Origin: Streptomyces durmitorensis
GTDB taxonomy: Bacteria > Actinomycetota > Actinomycetes > Streptomycetales > Streptomycetaceae
Direction: 5' to 3'
Assembly (NCBI RefSeq): GCF_023498005.1
Contig: NZ_CP097289.1
Location: forward strand, 8,184,001 to 8,248,000
DNA: 64,000 nt
Numbering within the stretch: the stretch's first letter is position 1; the number at the start of each line of letters is the position of its first letter. The position numbers and the translations under genes were made by a program. This document shows positions 18,765-27,426 of this stretch, in pieces. The notes below the pieces were generated by a model, which was given only the letters and a program-made list of their open reading frames with translations, did not search any database and had not been told where the DNA came from.

Positions 18765-20522
18765 GTGACTTCGGGGGATCAGGAACAGACGGGCGGTGTC
18801 GGACGGCTCCTTGCCGGGCGCTATCGCGTGACGGCTCAGCTGGGGCGCGGCGGGATGGGCGTCGTCTGGCGCGCCGTGGACGAGGTGCTCGGCCGTGAGG
18901 TCGCTGTCAAGGAACTGCGCACGTACACGGACGCGGCCGGGCCCGAACTGGCCGACCTGCGCGTGCGGATGCAGCGCGAGGCCCGCGCGGCAGCCCGCGT
19001 CCGCCACCCCGGGGTCGTCGCCGTGCACGACGTGGCGGAGGTCGACGGGCGGCCCCTGATCGTCATGGAACTGGTCGAAGGGCCTTCCCTGGACGACGTG
19101 CTGCGCGAGCGCGGCACCCTCGATCCCCGCGAGGCTGCGGCCATCGGCGCCAAGGTCATGGAGGCGCTCGCCGCCGCCCACCGCGCCGGAGTCCTGCACC
19201 GTGACGTGAAGCCCGGCAACATCCTCCTGGAGACCGGCGGCCGCGTCGTCCTGACCGACTTCGGCATCGCCACGATGGACGACCCGGGCGACGGCTCCGC
19301 CACCCACCTCACCCGCAGCGGCGAACTGGTCGGCTCCCTGGACTACTTGGCGCCCGAGCGCGCCCAGGGCCAGGACCCAGGACCCGCCTCCGACGTATGG
19401 GCCCTGGGCGCCACGCTGTACGCGGCGGTCGAGGGCGCGTCCCCGTTCCGCCGTACGTCGACGTGGTCCACGCTCACCGCGATCGTCACCGACCCGCTGC
19501 CCGAGCCGCAGCGGGCGGGCCCCCTGATCCCCGTGCTTCAACAGCTGATGCACAAGGACCCGCAGGCACGGCCGGACGCACAGCAGGCGGCGCTGATCCT
19601 CGCCGACGCGGCCGACGGCGCGGTGACCGCCGCACTGCGCGAGCCCGAGCCGCGGCCGAGGGAGACCACGGAGCGGAGCATCCCGAGCGGGCCACCCCCG
19701 GGCTTCGGCCCACCGCTCGCCGCGTCGGCCCCGCCGGTGCACCACTTCGGACCGCCGGTGCACCCCTCCGGACCGGCAGCGCACCCCTCCGGACCGCCCT
19801 TGCCTCCCTCCGGCCAGGCGGCCACACCGCCCCCCGAGCGACGACCGCGCCGCGGCCGTGCGCTGCTCGCCGCGGTGGCCGTCGCCGCCGTCCTGGCGGC
19901 GACCGGCGTCACCGTGGCCCTCCTGAACAACGGAGGCGACAGCGGCAGCAAGGCCCAGCGACCGGCCTCCTCCGGGGACCGGGACGCGGCCGAGCCGGAA
20001 GCCGACACCAGCAGGGGCGCGCTGGACGGCACGGACGGCCCCAAGCCCTCGAAGCAGGGCGACGAGAAGACCAGGAAGCCGGACGCGAAGCCCTCTTCCG
20101 GCAAGGACGACCCCAAGGCCACGAAGAGACCGACGACCCGCCCCGAGGCCTCCTCCGAGCCGACCGAGGACGGCGGCACGACAGGCGGCGGCTCCGGCGG
20201 CTCCGGCGGCACATCGGGCGGCGGCGACCCCGCCCCCGAAGCCGCCTGCCACGCCGCGGGCGGCGGAAAGTACGACTGCTCGGTCTGGCGCAGCGCCACC
20301 TCGTACACCGCGTCGGGCGCCGAGGCGGGCGTACTGAACGCGGGCACGAACTACTTCTACTGTCAGCAGAACCTGGGCCGCCGCGAGACGCACGGCGAGT
20401 GGACGAACGTCTGGTGGGCCAGGACGGACGACGACAGCGGCAACAGGGACGTCTTCATCAGCGACGTCTACATCAAGGGCGGCGACAACGACAAGCCGCT
20501 GCCCGGCCTCCCGGTCTGCTGA
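18765..20522 (+). CDS. Membrane-anchored Ser/Thr protein kinase (PknB/Hanks type)
   Basis: A 585-residue receptor kinase. Cytoplasmic kinase domain: GRGGMG glycine loop at 27-32, Lys49 (VAVKEL), HRDVKPGNIL catalytic loop, DFGIA, and YLAPERAQG activation-segment end. A juxtamembrane Pro-rich region with three HPSGP-like repeats leads to one transmembrane helix (ALLAAVAVAAVLAATGVTV), then a long Ser/Lys/Glu/Gly linker and an extracellular domain of about 90 residues with four Cys (positions in CHAAGGGKYDC, FYCQQN and the terminal VC). No PASTA repeats; the ectodomain looks SH3-like or ligand-binding. The ligand is unknown. Confidence 0.93.
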   Translation: MTSGDQEQTGGVGRLLAGRYRVTAQLGRGGMGVVWRAVDEVLGREVAVKELRTYTDAAGPELADLRVRMQREARAAARVRHPGVVAVHDVAEVDGRPLIVMELVEGPSLDDVLRERGTLDPREAAAIGAKVMEALAAAHRAGVLHRDVKPGNILLETGGRVVLTDFGIATMDDPGDGSATHLTRSGELVGSLDYLAPERAQGQDPGPASDVWALGATLYAAVEGASPFRRTSTWSTLTAIVTDPLPEPQRAGPLIPVLQQLMHKDPQARPDAQQAALILADAADGAVTAALREPEPRPRETTERSIPSGPPPGFGPPLAASAPPVHHFGPPVHPSGPAAHPSGPPLPPSGQAATPPPERRPRRGRALLAAVAVAAVLAATGVTVALLNNGGDSGSKAQRPASSGDRDAAEPEADTSRGALDGTDGPKPSKQGDEKTRKPDAKPSSGKDDPKATKRPTTRPEASSEPTEDGGTTGGGSGGSGGTSGGGDPAPEAACHAAGGGKYDCSVWRSATSYTASGAEAGVLNAGTNYFYCQQNLGRRETHGEWTNVWWARTDDDSGNRDVFISDVYIKGGDNDKPLPGLPVC

Positions 20523-20543
20523 GGGCCCCCGCGCCGCCAACTG

Positions 20544-21590
20544 TCAGCCCGCGGGCGGTAGTTCGCCCGACCCGCGCTGGATCAGACGCGTCGGGAGTTC
20601 GATGCGCTCCGGGGCGTCGGACGCGCCGTCGAGCTGACGGAACAGGCGCTCGGCGGCGGTCCTGCCCAACTGCGCGGCATCCTGGGCGACGACGGTCACG
20701 CCCGGCTGCAGCAGGTCCGCGAGCTCGATGTCGTCGAAGCCGACGAGGGCCACGGGGCGGGAGAGCCCGGCGAGGACGCGGACGACCGTCACCGTCACAC
20801 GGTTGTTGCCCGCGAAGATCGCCGTGACGGGTTCGGAGCCGCCCAGCATCGTCCTGGTGGCCTGCTCGACGCGGTCAGGGGCCGTGGGACCGAGCGACAT
20901 CCACTCCTCCTGGACGGGGATGCCCGCGTCCTCCATGGCCGCGCGGTAGCCCCGCAGGCGCTCTATGGCGGTGTGGATGCGCGGCTGGTCACCGATGAAG
21001 CCGATACGGCGGTGGCCATGGGCGATGAGATGGGCGACGCCGTCGCGCGCGCCGCCGAAGCTGTCCGAGAGCACGACATCGGCGTCGATCTTCCCGGCGG
21101 GACGGTCGACGAAGACGGTGGCGACACCGGCGGCGATCTCCGGCTCCAGATAGCGGTGGTCGTCACCGGCCGGGATGACGACCAGGCCGTCGACCCGGCG
21201 CGCGCACAGGGCGAGCACCAACTCCTGCTCGCGGTCCGGGTCTTCGGCGCTCGAACCGTTGATCAGGAGCGCGCCGTGGGCGCGGGCCACCTCCTCGACG
21301 GCACGGCTGAGCGGGCCGTAGAACGGGTCGGCGAGGTCTTCGAGGACCAGGCCGATGCTGGCCGTGCGGCCCTTGCGCAGCACCCGCGCGCTGTCGTTGC
21401 GGCGAAAGCCCAGGGCGTCGATGGCCTCCTGGACGCGGCGTTCGGTGTCCGGGGTGACGCCCGGCTCGCCGTTCACGACGCGGGAGACCGTCTTGAGGCC
21501 GACTCCGGCGCGGGCGGCGACGTCCTTCATGGTCGGACGGTTGCCGTAGCGGGGTTCGGGTCGCTCGGGTCGGCTGGCGGTCTCGGCCAC
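20544..21590 (-). CDS. LacI-family transcriptional regulator
   Basis: A 348-residue LacI/GalR repressor: HTH MKDVAARAGVGLKTVSRVVNG with hinge-helix DSARVLRKGRT, then a periplasmic-binding-protein-type ligand domain (SIGLVLEDLADPFYGPL, VDGLVVIPAG, GHRRIGFIG, ALVGFDDIELADLL). GTG start. Divergent from a ROK sugar kinase with a GACAACGTTGTC palindrome in the gap, so it probably represses that gene and perhaps the alpha-galactosidase/ABC genes. The inducer is likely a sugar or sugar phosphate. Confidence 0.93.
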   Translation of the reverse strand: MAETASRPERPEPRYGNRPTMKDVAARAGVGLKTVSRVVNGEPGVTPDTERRVQEAIDALGFRRNDSARVLRKGRTASIGLVLEDLADPFYGPLSRAVEEVARAHGALLINGSSAEDPDREQELVLALCARRVDGLVVIPAGDDHRYLEPEIAAGVATVFVDRPAGKIDADVVLSDSFGGARDGVAHLIAHGHRRIGFIGDQPRIHTAIERLRGYRAAMEDAGIPVQEEWMSLGPTAPDRVEQATRTMLGGSEPVTAIFAGNNRVTVTVVRVLAGLSRPVALVGFDDIELADLLQPGVTVVAQDAAQLGRTAAERLFRQLDGASDAPERIELPTRLIQRGSGELPPAG

Positions 21591-21665
21591 GGTGCGCTGT
21601 CCTGTCGTCGACGAAGGTGAGCTGAAAGTGGTGCGTAAGTGATGTGGCGTCGAGCATAGAACCTG

Positions 21666-21677
21666 GACAACGTTGTC
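21666..21677. promoter_or_regulatory. LacI-type operator palindrome
   Basis: GACAACGTTGTC is a perfect 12-bp palindrome with the central CG typical of LacI/GalR sites, 76 bp before the LacI GTG and 90 bp before the ROK kinase ATG. Confidence 0.65.
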
Positions 21678-21766
21678 AGATGCGAGAGAGACTGTCCATC
21701 ACATTCTCCGGCCTGCACTTTCACCAGGAGAGCGGCCTGCCCTTTCCACCAGGAGATCTGACACTG

Positions 21767-22732
21767 ATGCACACGGACCTCGTCGCCGCACTCGACATCG
21801 GCGGCACCAAGATCGCCGGCGCCCTGGTGGACGGCCGCGGCCGGATCCTGCTGCGCGCCCAGCGGCCCACGCCCGCGCGCGAGGACGGCGACACCGTGAT
21901 GCGGGCAGTGGAGGAGGTCCTCGGCGAGCTCACGCGCTCCCCGCTGTGGGGCGGAGCCCGCGCGGTCGGCATCGGCAGCGCGGGCCCCGTGGACGCGTCG
22001 GCGGGCACGGTCAGTCCCGTGAACGTCCCCGGGTGGCGCGGCTACCCGCTGGTCGAGCGGGTGCGCGCGGCCACCGGCGGCCTCCCGGTCGAGCTGGTCG
22101 GAGACGGCGTCGCGATGACGGCGGCCGAGCACTGGCAGGGCGCGGCCCGGGGCCACGACAACGCGCTGTGCATGGTGGTGTCCACGGGAGTCGGGGGCGG
22201 ACTGATCCTCGGCGGCAAGCTGCACCCCGGCCCCACGGGGAACGCGGGTCACATCGGGCACATCAGCGTCGATCTGGACGGTGACCCTTGCCCGTGCGGC
22301 GCGCGTGGATGCGTGGAGCGCATAGCGAGTGGGCCCAACATCGCGCGGCGCGCGATCGAGGGCGGATGGCGTCCGGGGGCCGACGGCGACATGTCCGCCG
22401 CCGCGGTGGCCGTCGCGGCGCGGGCCGGTGACCCGGTCGCCGTCGCCTCCTTCGAGCGGGCGGCAAAGGCGCTCGCCGCGGGGATCGCCGCCACGGCCAC
22501 GCTCGTAGAGATCGACATCGCCGTGATCGGGGGCGGGGTGGCGAAGGCGGGGAGCGTGCTCTTCGACCCGTTGCGCCGGTCGCTGCGGGACTACGCCACG
22601 CTCTCGTTCGTACGTCATCTGACCGTGGGACCGGCCTTGATGGGGACGGACGCGGGGCTGGTGGGAGCCGCGGCGGCCGCGCTCAGCCAGGAGGCCGGTG
22701 CGGTGGACCTGCGCCCCGCTGTGGGGAGCTGA
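21767..22732 (+). CDS. ROK-family sugar kinase (glucokinase-like)
   Basis: A 321-residue ROK kinase: N-terminal ATP site ALDIGGTKIAGALVDG, catalytic region GVAMTAAEHWQG with NVPGWRGYPL, STGVGGGLILGGKL, ROK signature through GHIGHISVDLDGDPCPCGARGCVE with the zinc-binding CxCGxxGC cluster. No N-terminal HTH, so it is an enzyme, not a regulator. It should phosphorylate glucose, galactose or a related hexose. AGGAG at 21751; a near-duplicate CACCAGGAGA occurs 28 bases earlier. The neighbouring alpha-galactosidase suggests its sugar comes from galactosides. Confidence 0.92.
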   Translation: MHTDLVAALDIGGTKIAGALVDGRGRILLRAQRPTPAREDGDTVMRAVEEVLGELTRSPLWGGARAVGIGSAGPVDASAGTVSPVNVPGWRGYPLVERVRAATGGLPVELVGDGVAMTAAEHWQGAARGHDNALCMVVSTGVGGGLILGGKLHPGPTGNAGHIGHISVDLDGDPCPCGARGCVERIASGPNIARRAIEGGWRPGADGDMSAAAVAVAARAGDPVAVASFERAAKALAAGIAATATLVEIDIAVIGGGVAKAGSVLFDPLRRSLRDYATLSFVRHLTVGPALMGTDAGLVGAAAAALSQEAGAVDLRPAVGS

Positions 22733-22736
22733 CCGG

Positions 22737-22816
22737 CTCCGGGCCCGCCCCCATGGGGCCCGGAGGAGACGGGTCGAGTGCGGGCCGGGTCGAAGTTGAT
22801 CGGCCCGGCCCGCACT
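22737..22816. terminator. Tandem hairpin terminators between ROK kinase and alpha-galactosidase
   Basis: Two hairpins lie between convergent genes: a 10-bp stem CTCCGGGCCC/GGGCCCGGAG (22737-22765) and a 13-bp stem AGTGCGGGCCGGG/CCCGGCCCGCACT (22777-22816). Confidence 0.8.
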
Positions 22817-22874
22817 TGTCGCTCTACGTGGCTCAGCAGTTCAGCGGTTCAGGAGCGGGAGCAGCAGCAGGAGC

Positions 22875-24956
22875 TCAGCAACTGAGCACCGGCTCCGCCC
22901 AGTCCGCGTGGTCGGAGTCCCTGCCGTCCGCACCGTCCGTGACGACGAGGCGTACGACCTGGGCGCCGGTCACGTCGGCCGAAAGGCCCTTCGCGGCATC
23001 GGCGTTGGTGAGGACGCCGGTCGAAGCCGCCTTCTTGCCGTCGGCCCAGATCTCGAAGGTGACCGTGCCCTTCGGATCCTTCTCGTCGTCGACGCCCACC
23101 TGCGCGGTGACCTTCTCGCAGGACCCGCCGGTGTAGTACTCGACGGCGCTGTCGGCGTGCACCCCGAGACCCTTGGCGTAGACGACCCCGCCGATGGTGA
23201 GCGGGTTGCCGTCGCCCGCCTGGCTCTCGCCATTGCTGGTGTTCTTCTCGACGGGCCCCCAGCCGTTGACCGTCGACATCCACGGCAGGTCACTGACCGC
23301 CGATTCGCCCGCGGGTGGCGCCACGACGACGTGGGCGGTGAGCGGCAGCACGCTCTCGGCGCGCGTGCCGGCGGGGGAGCGGTAGACGGTCTTGAGCGTC
23401 AGGTCGTACGCCCCGGGGGCCGCGCCCTGCGGTGCGGTCACCGACCAGGACGTACTCAGCGACTTGCCCGTACCCAGGGCGCTCGCGGTCGAGGGCGAGG
23501 TCGCCTTGATCCGCCAGCCGGAGGGTCCGGCGAAGGTGGCGGACACCTTCTGTGCGGGGGTGCGGCCGAGGTTGGTGACCTTCGACGTCAGCTTCTGCGG
23601 CTTGCCCGCCTCCACCAACGGGGCGCCGTCCAGGCCGAGTTCGACCGCGGGCGGATTCTTGGCCCACTTGCCGTCCGCCGCGACGCGCAGCAGTACGGTG
23701 CCGTGCGCGGGGACGGTCGCCGAGATCTTGCCCGCCGTGTTGTAGCTCTTGTGCTGCCACAGGTCGCGCAGGGTGTACCCGTCCGCGTCCGGGAGGCCGA
23801 CGGCCTTCGCCGACGTGGCGATCGACTGGGCGGTGCCCGTCTCGTTGAAGAGCGCGACCGTCCGGCTGCCGTCCTTCATCTCCTTGGCGACGACCCAGCG
23901 GCCGCCCTCCGACGAGAGCACCTCGCCCTGTCTGCCCAGTGGGTCCTGGTCGACGGCGATGACTTCCTTGTTGCCGATGATCTCGAAGGTCTCGGGTGTG
24001 GCCTTGCGCAGGTCGGAGCCGATGAGCAGGGGAGAAGCCATGATCGACCACATCGAGAAGTGCGTGCGGTACTCGGTGTCCGTCATGCCGCCGTTGCCGA
24101 CCTCGAGCATGTCCGGGTCGTTCCAGTGACCCGGGCCCGCGTGCTGGGCGAGCGGCAGGTTCTGCTTCATGATCGACAGCATCGAGGACCAGTTGTCGCT
24201 GATGTCGCCGGTGGTGCGCCACAGGTGCCCTACGTCGGCGGCCCACTCCCAGGGCTTGTTCTCGCCCCACTCGCAGATGCTGTAGACGATGGGGCGGCCG
24301 GTGGCCTTCAGCGCGTCGCGCATGGTGTTGTACCGCTTCTTGGCGTCGACACCTTGGTTGTTGCAGTTGTCGTACTTGAGGTAGTCGACGCCCCAGTCGG
24401 CGAACTGCTGGGCGTCGCTGACCTCATGGCCGAGTGCTCCGGGGAAGCCGATGTCGCTGCAGGTCTTGGTGCCGGCGCTGGTGTAGATGCCGAGCTTGAG
24501 CCCCTTGGCGTGGACGTAGTCGGCAACTCCCTTGATTCCATTGGGGAATCGCTTGGGGTCGGGCACCAGTTCGCCGTTCGCGTCCCGCTCGGGCAGCGCC
24601 CAGCAGTCGTCGAGATTGACGTACTGATAGCCGGCCTCCTTGAGGCCCTTCTCGACGAAGATGTCCGCGATTCCCTTGACCATCGCCTCGTCGAACTCGG
24701 CCCTGCAATGGGTGGAGTTCCAGTTGTTGAAGCCCATGGGCGGGGTGAGGGCGAGATCGTCGGGGAGCTTCGCCCCGGAGGTGGCGGGCCTCTCGGCCGT
24801 GCTCCGGCTGCCCGTGTCACGCGCGCCGCTGGTGTCATTCGCGCTGCCCGTGTCGCGCGCCGCCGCCGGTGCCGCGAGCCCTGCGGCACACAGCAGCGCG
24901 GCGGCCAGTGACCCGACGACTCTTCGACGCGCTGTGCGGGGTGAGATGTGACGCAT
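22875..24956 (-). CDS. Secreted alpha-galactosidase, GH27 with C-terminal NPCBM domain
   Basis: A 693-residue secreted enzyme. Signal peptide with twin-Arg-like start (TARRRVVGSLAAALLCAAGLAAPAAA), a short RDTGS/NDTSG/RDTGS repeat linker, then GH27 catalytic domain from TPPMGFNNWN: nucleophile Asp in YLKYDNCN and acid/base Asp in TTGDISDNW. A beta-sandwich and an NEW3-like domain (VTNLGRTPAQKVSATF) follow, and the last 140 residues form an NPCBM/NEW2-like carbohydrate-binding domain (GVVYAKGLGVHADS). It should release galactose from melibiose-type oligosaccharides or galactomannan outside the cell, feeding the adjacent importer. Confidence 0.94.
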   Translation of the reverse strand: MRHISPRTARRRVVGSLAAALLCAAGLAAPAAARDTGSANDTSGARDTGSRSTAERPATSGAKLPDDLALTPPMGFNNWNSTHCRAEFDEAMVKGIADIFVEKGLKEAGYQYVNLDDCWALPERDANGELVPDPKRFPNGIKGVADYVHAKGLKLGIYTSAGTKTCSDIGFPGALGHEVSDAQQFADWGVDYLKYDNCNNQGVDAKKRYNTMRDALKATGRPIVYSICEWGENKPWEWAADVGHLWRTTGDISDNWSSMLSIMKQNLPLAQHAGPGHWNDPDMLEVGNGGMTDTEYRTHFSMWSIMASPLLIGSDLRKATPETFEIIGNKEVIAVDQDPLGRQGEVLSSEGGRWVVAKEMKDGSRTVALFNETGTAQSIATSAKAVGLPDADGYTLRDLWQHKSYNTAGKISATVPAHGTVLLRVAADGKWAKNPPAVELGLDGAPLVEAGKPQKLTSKVTNLGRTPAQKVSATFAGPSGWRIKATSPSTASALGTGKSLSTSWSVTAPQGAAPGAYDLTLKTVYRSPAGTRAESVLPLTAHVVVAPPAGESAVSDLPWMSTVNGWGPVEKNTSNGESQAGDGNPLTIGGVVYAKGLGVHADSAVEYYTGGSCEKVTAQVGVDDEKDPKGTVTFEIWADGKKAASTGVLTNADAAKGLSADVTGAQVVRLVVTDGADGRDSDHADWAEPVLSC

Positions 24957-25056
24957 CGTTACATTCCTCCGTACTCGCAGAAGTTGGGGGACTGCATGTA
25001 CGTGTCAGAGGTGCGCGCTTACGGTAGGCCGTGTTGGACTCTGTTGGAAGAGGAGC

Positions 25057-25068
25057 CGTAACGGTTCG
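25057..25068. promoter_or_regulatory. Possible LacI-type half-symmetric site in the GH27/ABC divergent gap
   Basis: CGTAACGGTTCG is an imperfect palindrome in the 210-base divergent gap between the alpha-galactosidase and the binding-protein gene, with a repeat TGTTGGA(A/C) just upstream (25033 and 25042). A TTGACT at 25090 could be a -35 for the rightward operon. Weak evidence. Confidence 0.25.
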
Positions 25069-25166
25069 AGCACCCGGACGCCGAAACCCTTGACTGCGGT
25101 GGCGCTTGGGAGTGGGATCCAACCCTTGCGTTCGGTTGTGTTCGTTTGCACCCCTTGGAGGGGGAC

Positions 25167-26492
25167 ATGGCACAGTCATCGTTCATGGGTCCTGCCACGC
25201 CTCGAAGCATGTCAGGACATCGGATGTCACGGCGGAATGTCCTGCGCGGTGCGGCCGTCGGCGCCGGAGCGGTCACCCTTCCGGCCCTGCTCACGGCCTG
25301 TGGCGATGGCCCGGGCGGCAACAAGAACGAAGTCACGATGGGCTCCAATTCATCGGACGCCGTTCCCAAGAAGGCGTTCGCCGCCGCCTTCGACGCCTAT
25401 GAGAAGAAGTCCGGGAAGACCGTCAAGGTCAACACGACAGAGCACAACGAGTTCCAGCAGAACATCACGCGCTATCTGCAGGGCACGCCCGACGACGTCT
25501 TCATGTGGTTCGCGGGCTATCGCATGCAGTACTTCGCGGAGAAGGGCCTGCTGATCGACATCAGCGACGTATGGAAGGGCTTCAAGGGCTTCTCCGACGC
25601 GTTGCGTGAGCAGTCCACACACGAAGGCAAGCAGTACTTCGTGCCGTATTACTACTACCCATGGGCCGTCTTCCACCGCAAGAGCCTCTTTGAGAAACAG
25701 GGCTACGAACAGGCCAAGACCTGGGACCAGTTCATCGCGCTCGCCAAGAAGATGAGCAAGGACGGCATACCGGTCGCCTTCTGCGACAAGGACGGCTGGC
25801 CCGCCATGGGCACCTTCGACTACATCAACATGCGCTTGAACGGATACGAGTTCCACAAGAGCCTGATGGCCGGCGAGGAAGCCTGGACCGACACGAAGGT
25901 CAAGAAGGTCTTCGACCTGTGGCGCGAACTCATGCCGTACTACCAGAAGGGCGCGCTCGGCCGCACCTGGGAAGAGGCGGGCCAGGGACTGCAGCAGCGC
26001 AAGACGGCCATGGCCGTCTTCGGCATGCCGCACCCCGGCCAGCAGTTCCCGGCGAACGAACGCGACGACATCGACTTCTTCGCCTTCCCCGAGATCGATC
26101 CGGCGCACGGGCAGGACGCCGTGGAAGCGCCGATCGACGGATTCCTGGTGGCGAAGAAATCGAAGAACGTCGACGGCGCCAAGGAACTCCTGAAGTGGCT
26201 CGGGACACCGAGGGCCGAGGACATCTATCTCGCGGGCGACCCCAACAACGTCGCGGTCAATGAGGGCGCCGACACCAGCAAGTACAGCCCACTGCAGAAG
26301 AAATCGGCCGAACTCGTCGCCGGGGCCGAACAGATCTCGCAGTTCCTCGACCGGGACACCCGGCCCGACTTCGCGCAGACCGTCATGATCAAGGCGCTGC
26401 AGGACTTCATCGACAATCCCAAGGACGTCGACGGCCTGGTCAACAGCATCGAGCGCCAGAAGAAGGACATCTTCTCGTCGGACGTCAGCTGA
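25167..26492 (+). CDS. Sugar ABC transporter substrate-binding lipoprotein
   Basis: A 441-residue binding protein with a Tat-type lipoprotein signal: SRRNVLRG followed by hydrophobic core and lipobox LLTAC, lipid-attachment Cys45. The mature part is a family 1 extracellular sugar-binding protein (FDAYEKKSGKTVKVNTTEH, GTPDDVFMWFAG, PYYYYPWAVFHRKSLFEKQG). ATG at 25167 follows GGAGGGGG. First gene of a three-gene import operon; located next to a secreted alpha-galactosidase, so galactose or a galactoside is the likely cargo. Confidence 0.93.
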   Translation: MAQSSFMGPATPRSMSGHRMSRRNVLRGAAVGAGAVTLPALLTACGDGPGGNKNEVTMGSNSSDAVPKKAFAAAFDAYEKKSGKTVKVNTTEHNEFQQNITRYLQGTPDDVFMWFAGYRMQYFAEKGLLIDISDVWKGFKGFSDALREQSTHEGKQYFVPYYYYPWAVFHRKSLFEKQGYEQAKTWDQFIALAKKMSKDGIPVAFCDKDGWPAMGTFDYINMRLNGYEFHKSLMAGEEAWTDTKVKKVFDLWRELMPYYQKGALGRTWEEAGQGLQQRKTAMAVFGMPHPGQQFPANERDDIDFFAFPEIDPAHGQDAVEAPIDGFLVAKKSKNVDGAKELLKWLGTPRAEDIYLAGDPNNVAVNEGADTSKYSPLQKKSAELVAGAEQISQFLDRDTRPDFAQTVMIKALQDFIDNPKDVDGLVNSIERQKKDIFSSDVS

Positions 26493-26511
26493 GTAGCGAG
26501 GGATCGCGCCC

Positions 26512-27426
26512 GTGCCGCAGAAAACCGCGCGGCGCGCCGGACGGCGAGGACCACGGCGCTTCTCGCGCCGTGACATCGCCGTGCTCGGCGTGCTACTGGG
26601 AATTCCCGTCCTCCTTGACATCTTCATCATATGGGGCCCGACCCTGGCCTCCGTCGGCCTGTCCTTCACGTCGTGGGACGGCATAGGCGACATCCAGTGG
26701 GTGGGCGGAAAGAACTACGAGAACCTGGTCGACAACTACCCGGCGTTCTGGCCCGCCGTCCGCCACAACCTGCTGTGGATCGCCTTCCTCGGCCTGGTGG
26801 CAACGCCGTTCGGCCTGCTCCTCGCGGTGGTCATCGACCGCGGAGTCCGCTTCAGCCGTTTCTACCAGTCCGTGCTCTACATGCCGGTGGTGCTCTCGCT
26901 CGCCGTGGTCGGCTTCATGGCCCAGCTGATCCTCGGCACCGACCAGGGCGTGATCAACACCATCCTCAACAACCAGAACGACCCGATCGACTGGCTCGGG
27001 AACTCCGACATCAACATCTGGATGATGATGCTGGCGGCGAGCTGGCGGCACACGGGCTACGTCATGATCCTTTACCTGGCCGGCCTTAAATCCGTAGACC
27101 CGGCCCTGAAAGAAGCAGCACAGATAGACGGCGCGAACGCCCGCCAGACGTTCTTCCGCGTCGTCTTCCCGACACTCCGCCCCGTGAATGTGATCGTCGG
27201 CGTCATCACGGTCATCGAGGCCCTGCGTGCCTTCGACATCGTCTACGCGGTCAACAAGGGCCGCAACGGCCTTGAACTGCTCTCCGTACTCATCACCGAC
27301 AACATCATCGGCGAGGCGAGCCGCATCGGATTCGGCTCGGCCATCGCGGTCGTACTCCTGACCGTCTCGCTCGGATTCATCGTGACGTTCCTGGTCCAAG
27401 AGCTGCGAGGTGCGCGCGACCGATGA
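26512..27426 (+). CDS. Sugar ABC transporter permease (MalF/UgpA-like)
   Basis: A 304-residue inner-membrane permease with six predicted helices (first near VLGVLLGIPVLLDIFIIWGP) and the EAA loop EAAQIDGANARQTFFRVVFP that docks the ATPase. GTG start, 19 bases after the lipoprotein gene. No ATPase is encoded nearby; streptomycete CUT1 importers share the MsiK ATPase encoded elsewhere. Confidence 0.93.
   Translation: MPQKTARRAGRRGPRRFSRRDIAVLGVLLGIPVLLDIFIIWGPTLASVGLSFTSWDGIGDIQWVGGKNYENLVDNYPAFWPAVRHNLLWIAFLGLVATPFGLLLAVVIDRGVRFSRFYQSVLYMPVVLSLAVVGFMAQLILGTDQGVINTILNNQNDPIDWLGNSDINIWMMMLAASWRHTGYVMILYLAGLKSVDPALKEAAQIDGANARQTFFRVVFPTLRPVNVIVGVITVIEALRAFDIVYAVNKGRNGLELLSVLITDNIIGEASRIGFGSAIAVVLLTVSLGFIVTFLVQELRGARDR

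Noticed and set aside
17193..20540. Minus-strand open frame of more than 1100 codons opposite the DUF6986 and kinase genes
   Set aside because: Composition is Gly/Arg/Val-rich antisense translation of high-GC genes; no domain, no ribosome site, and both plus-strand genes under it have clear motifs.
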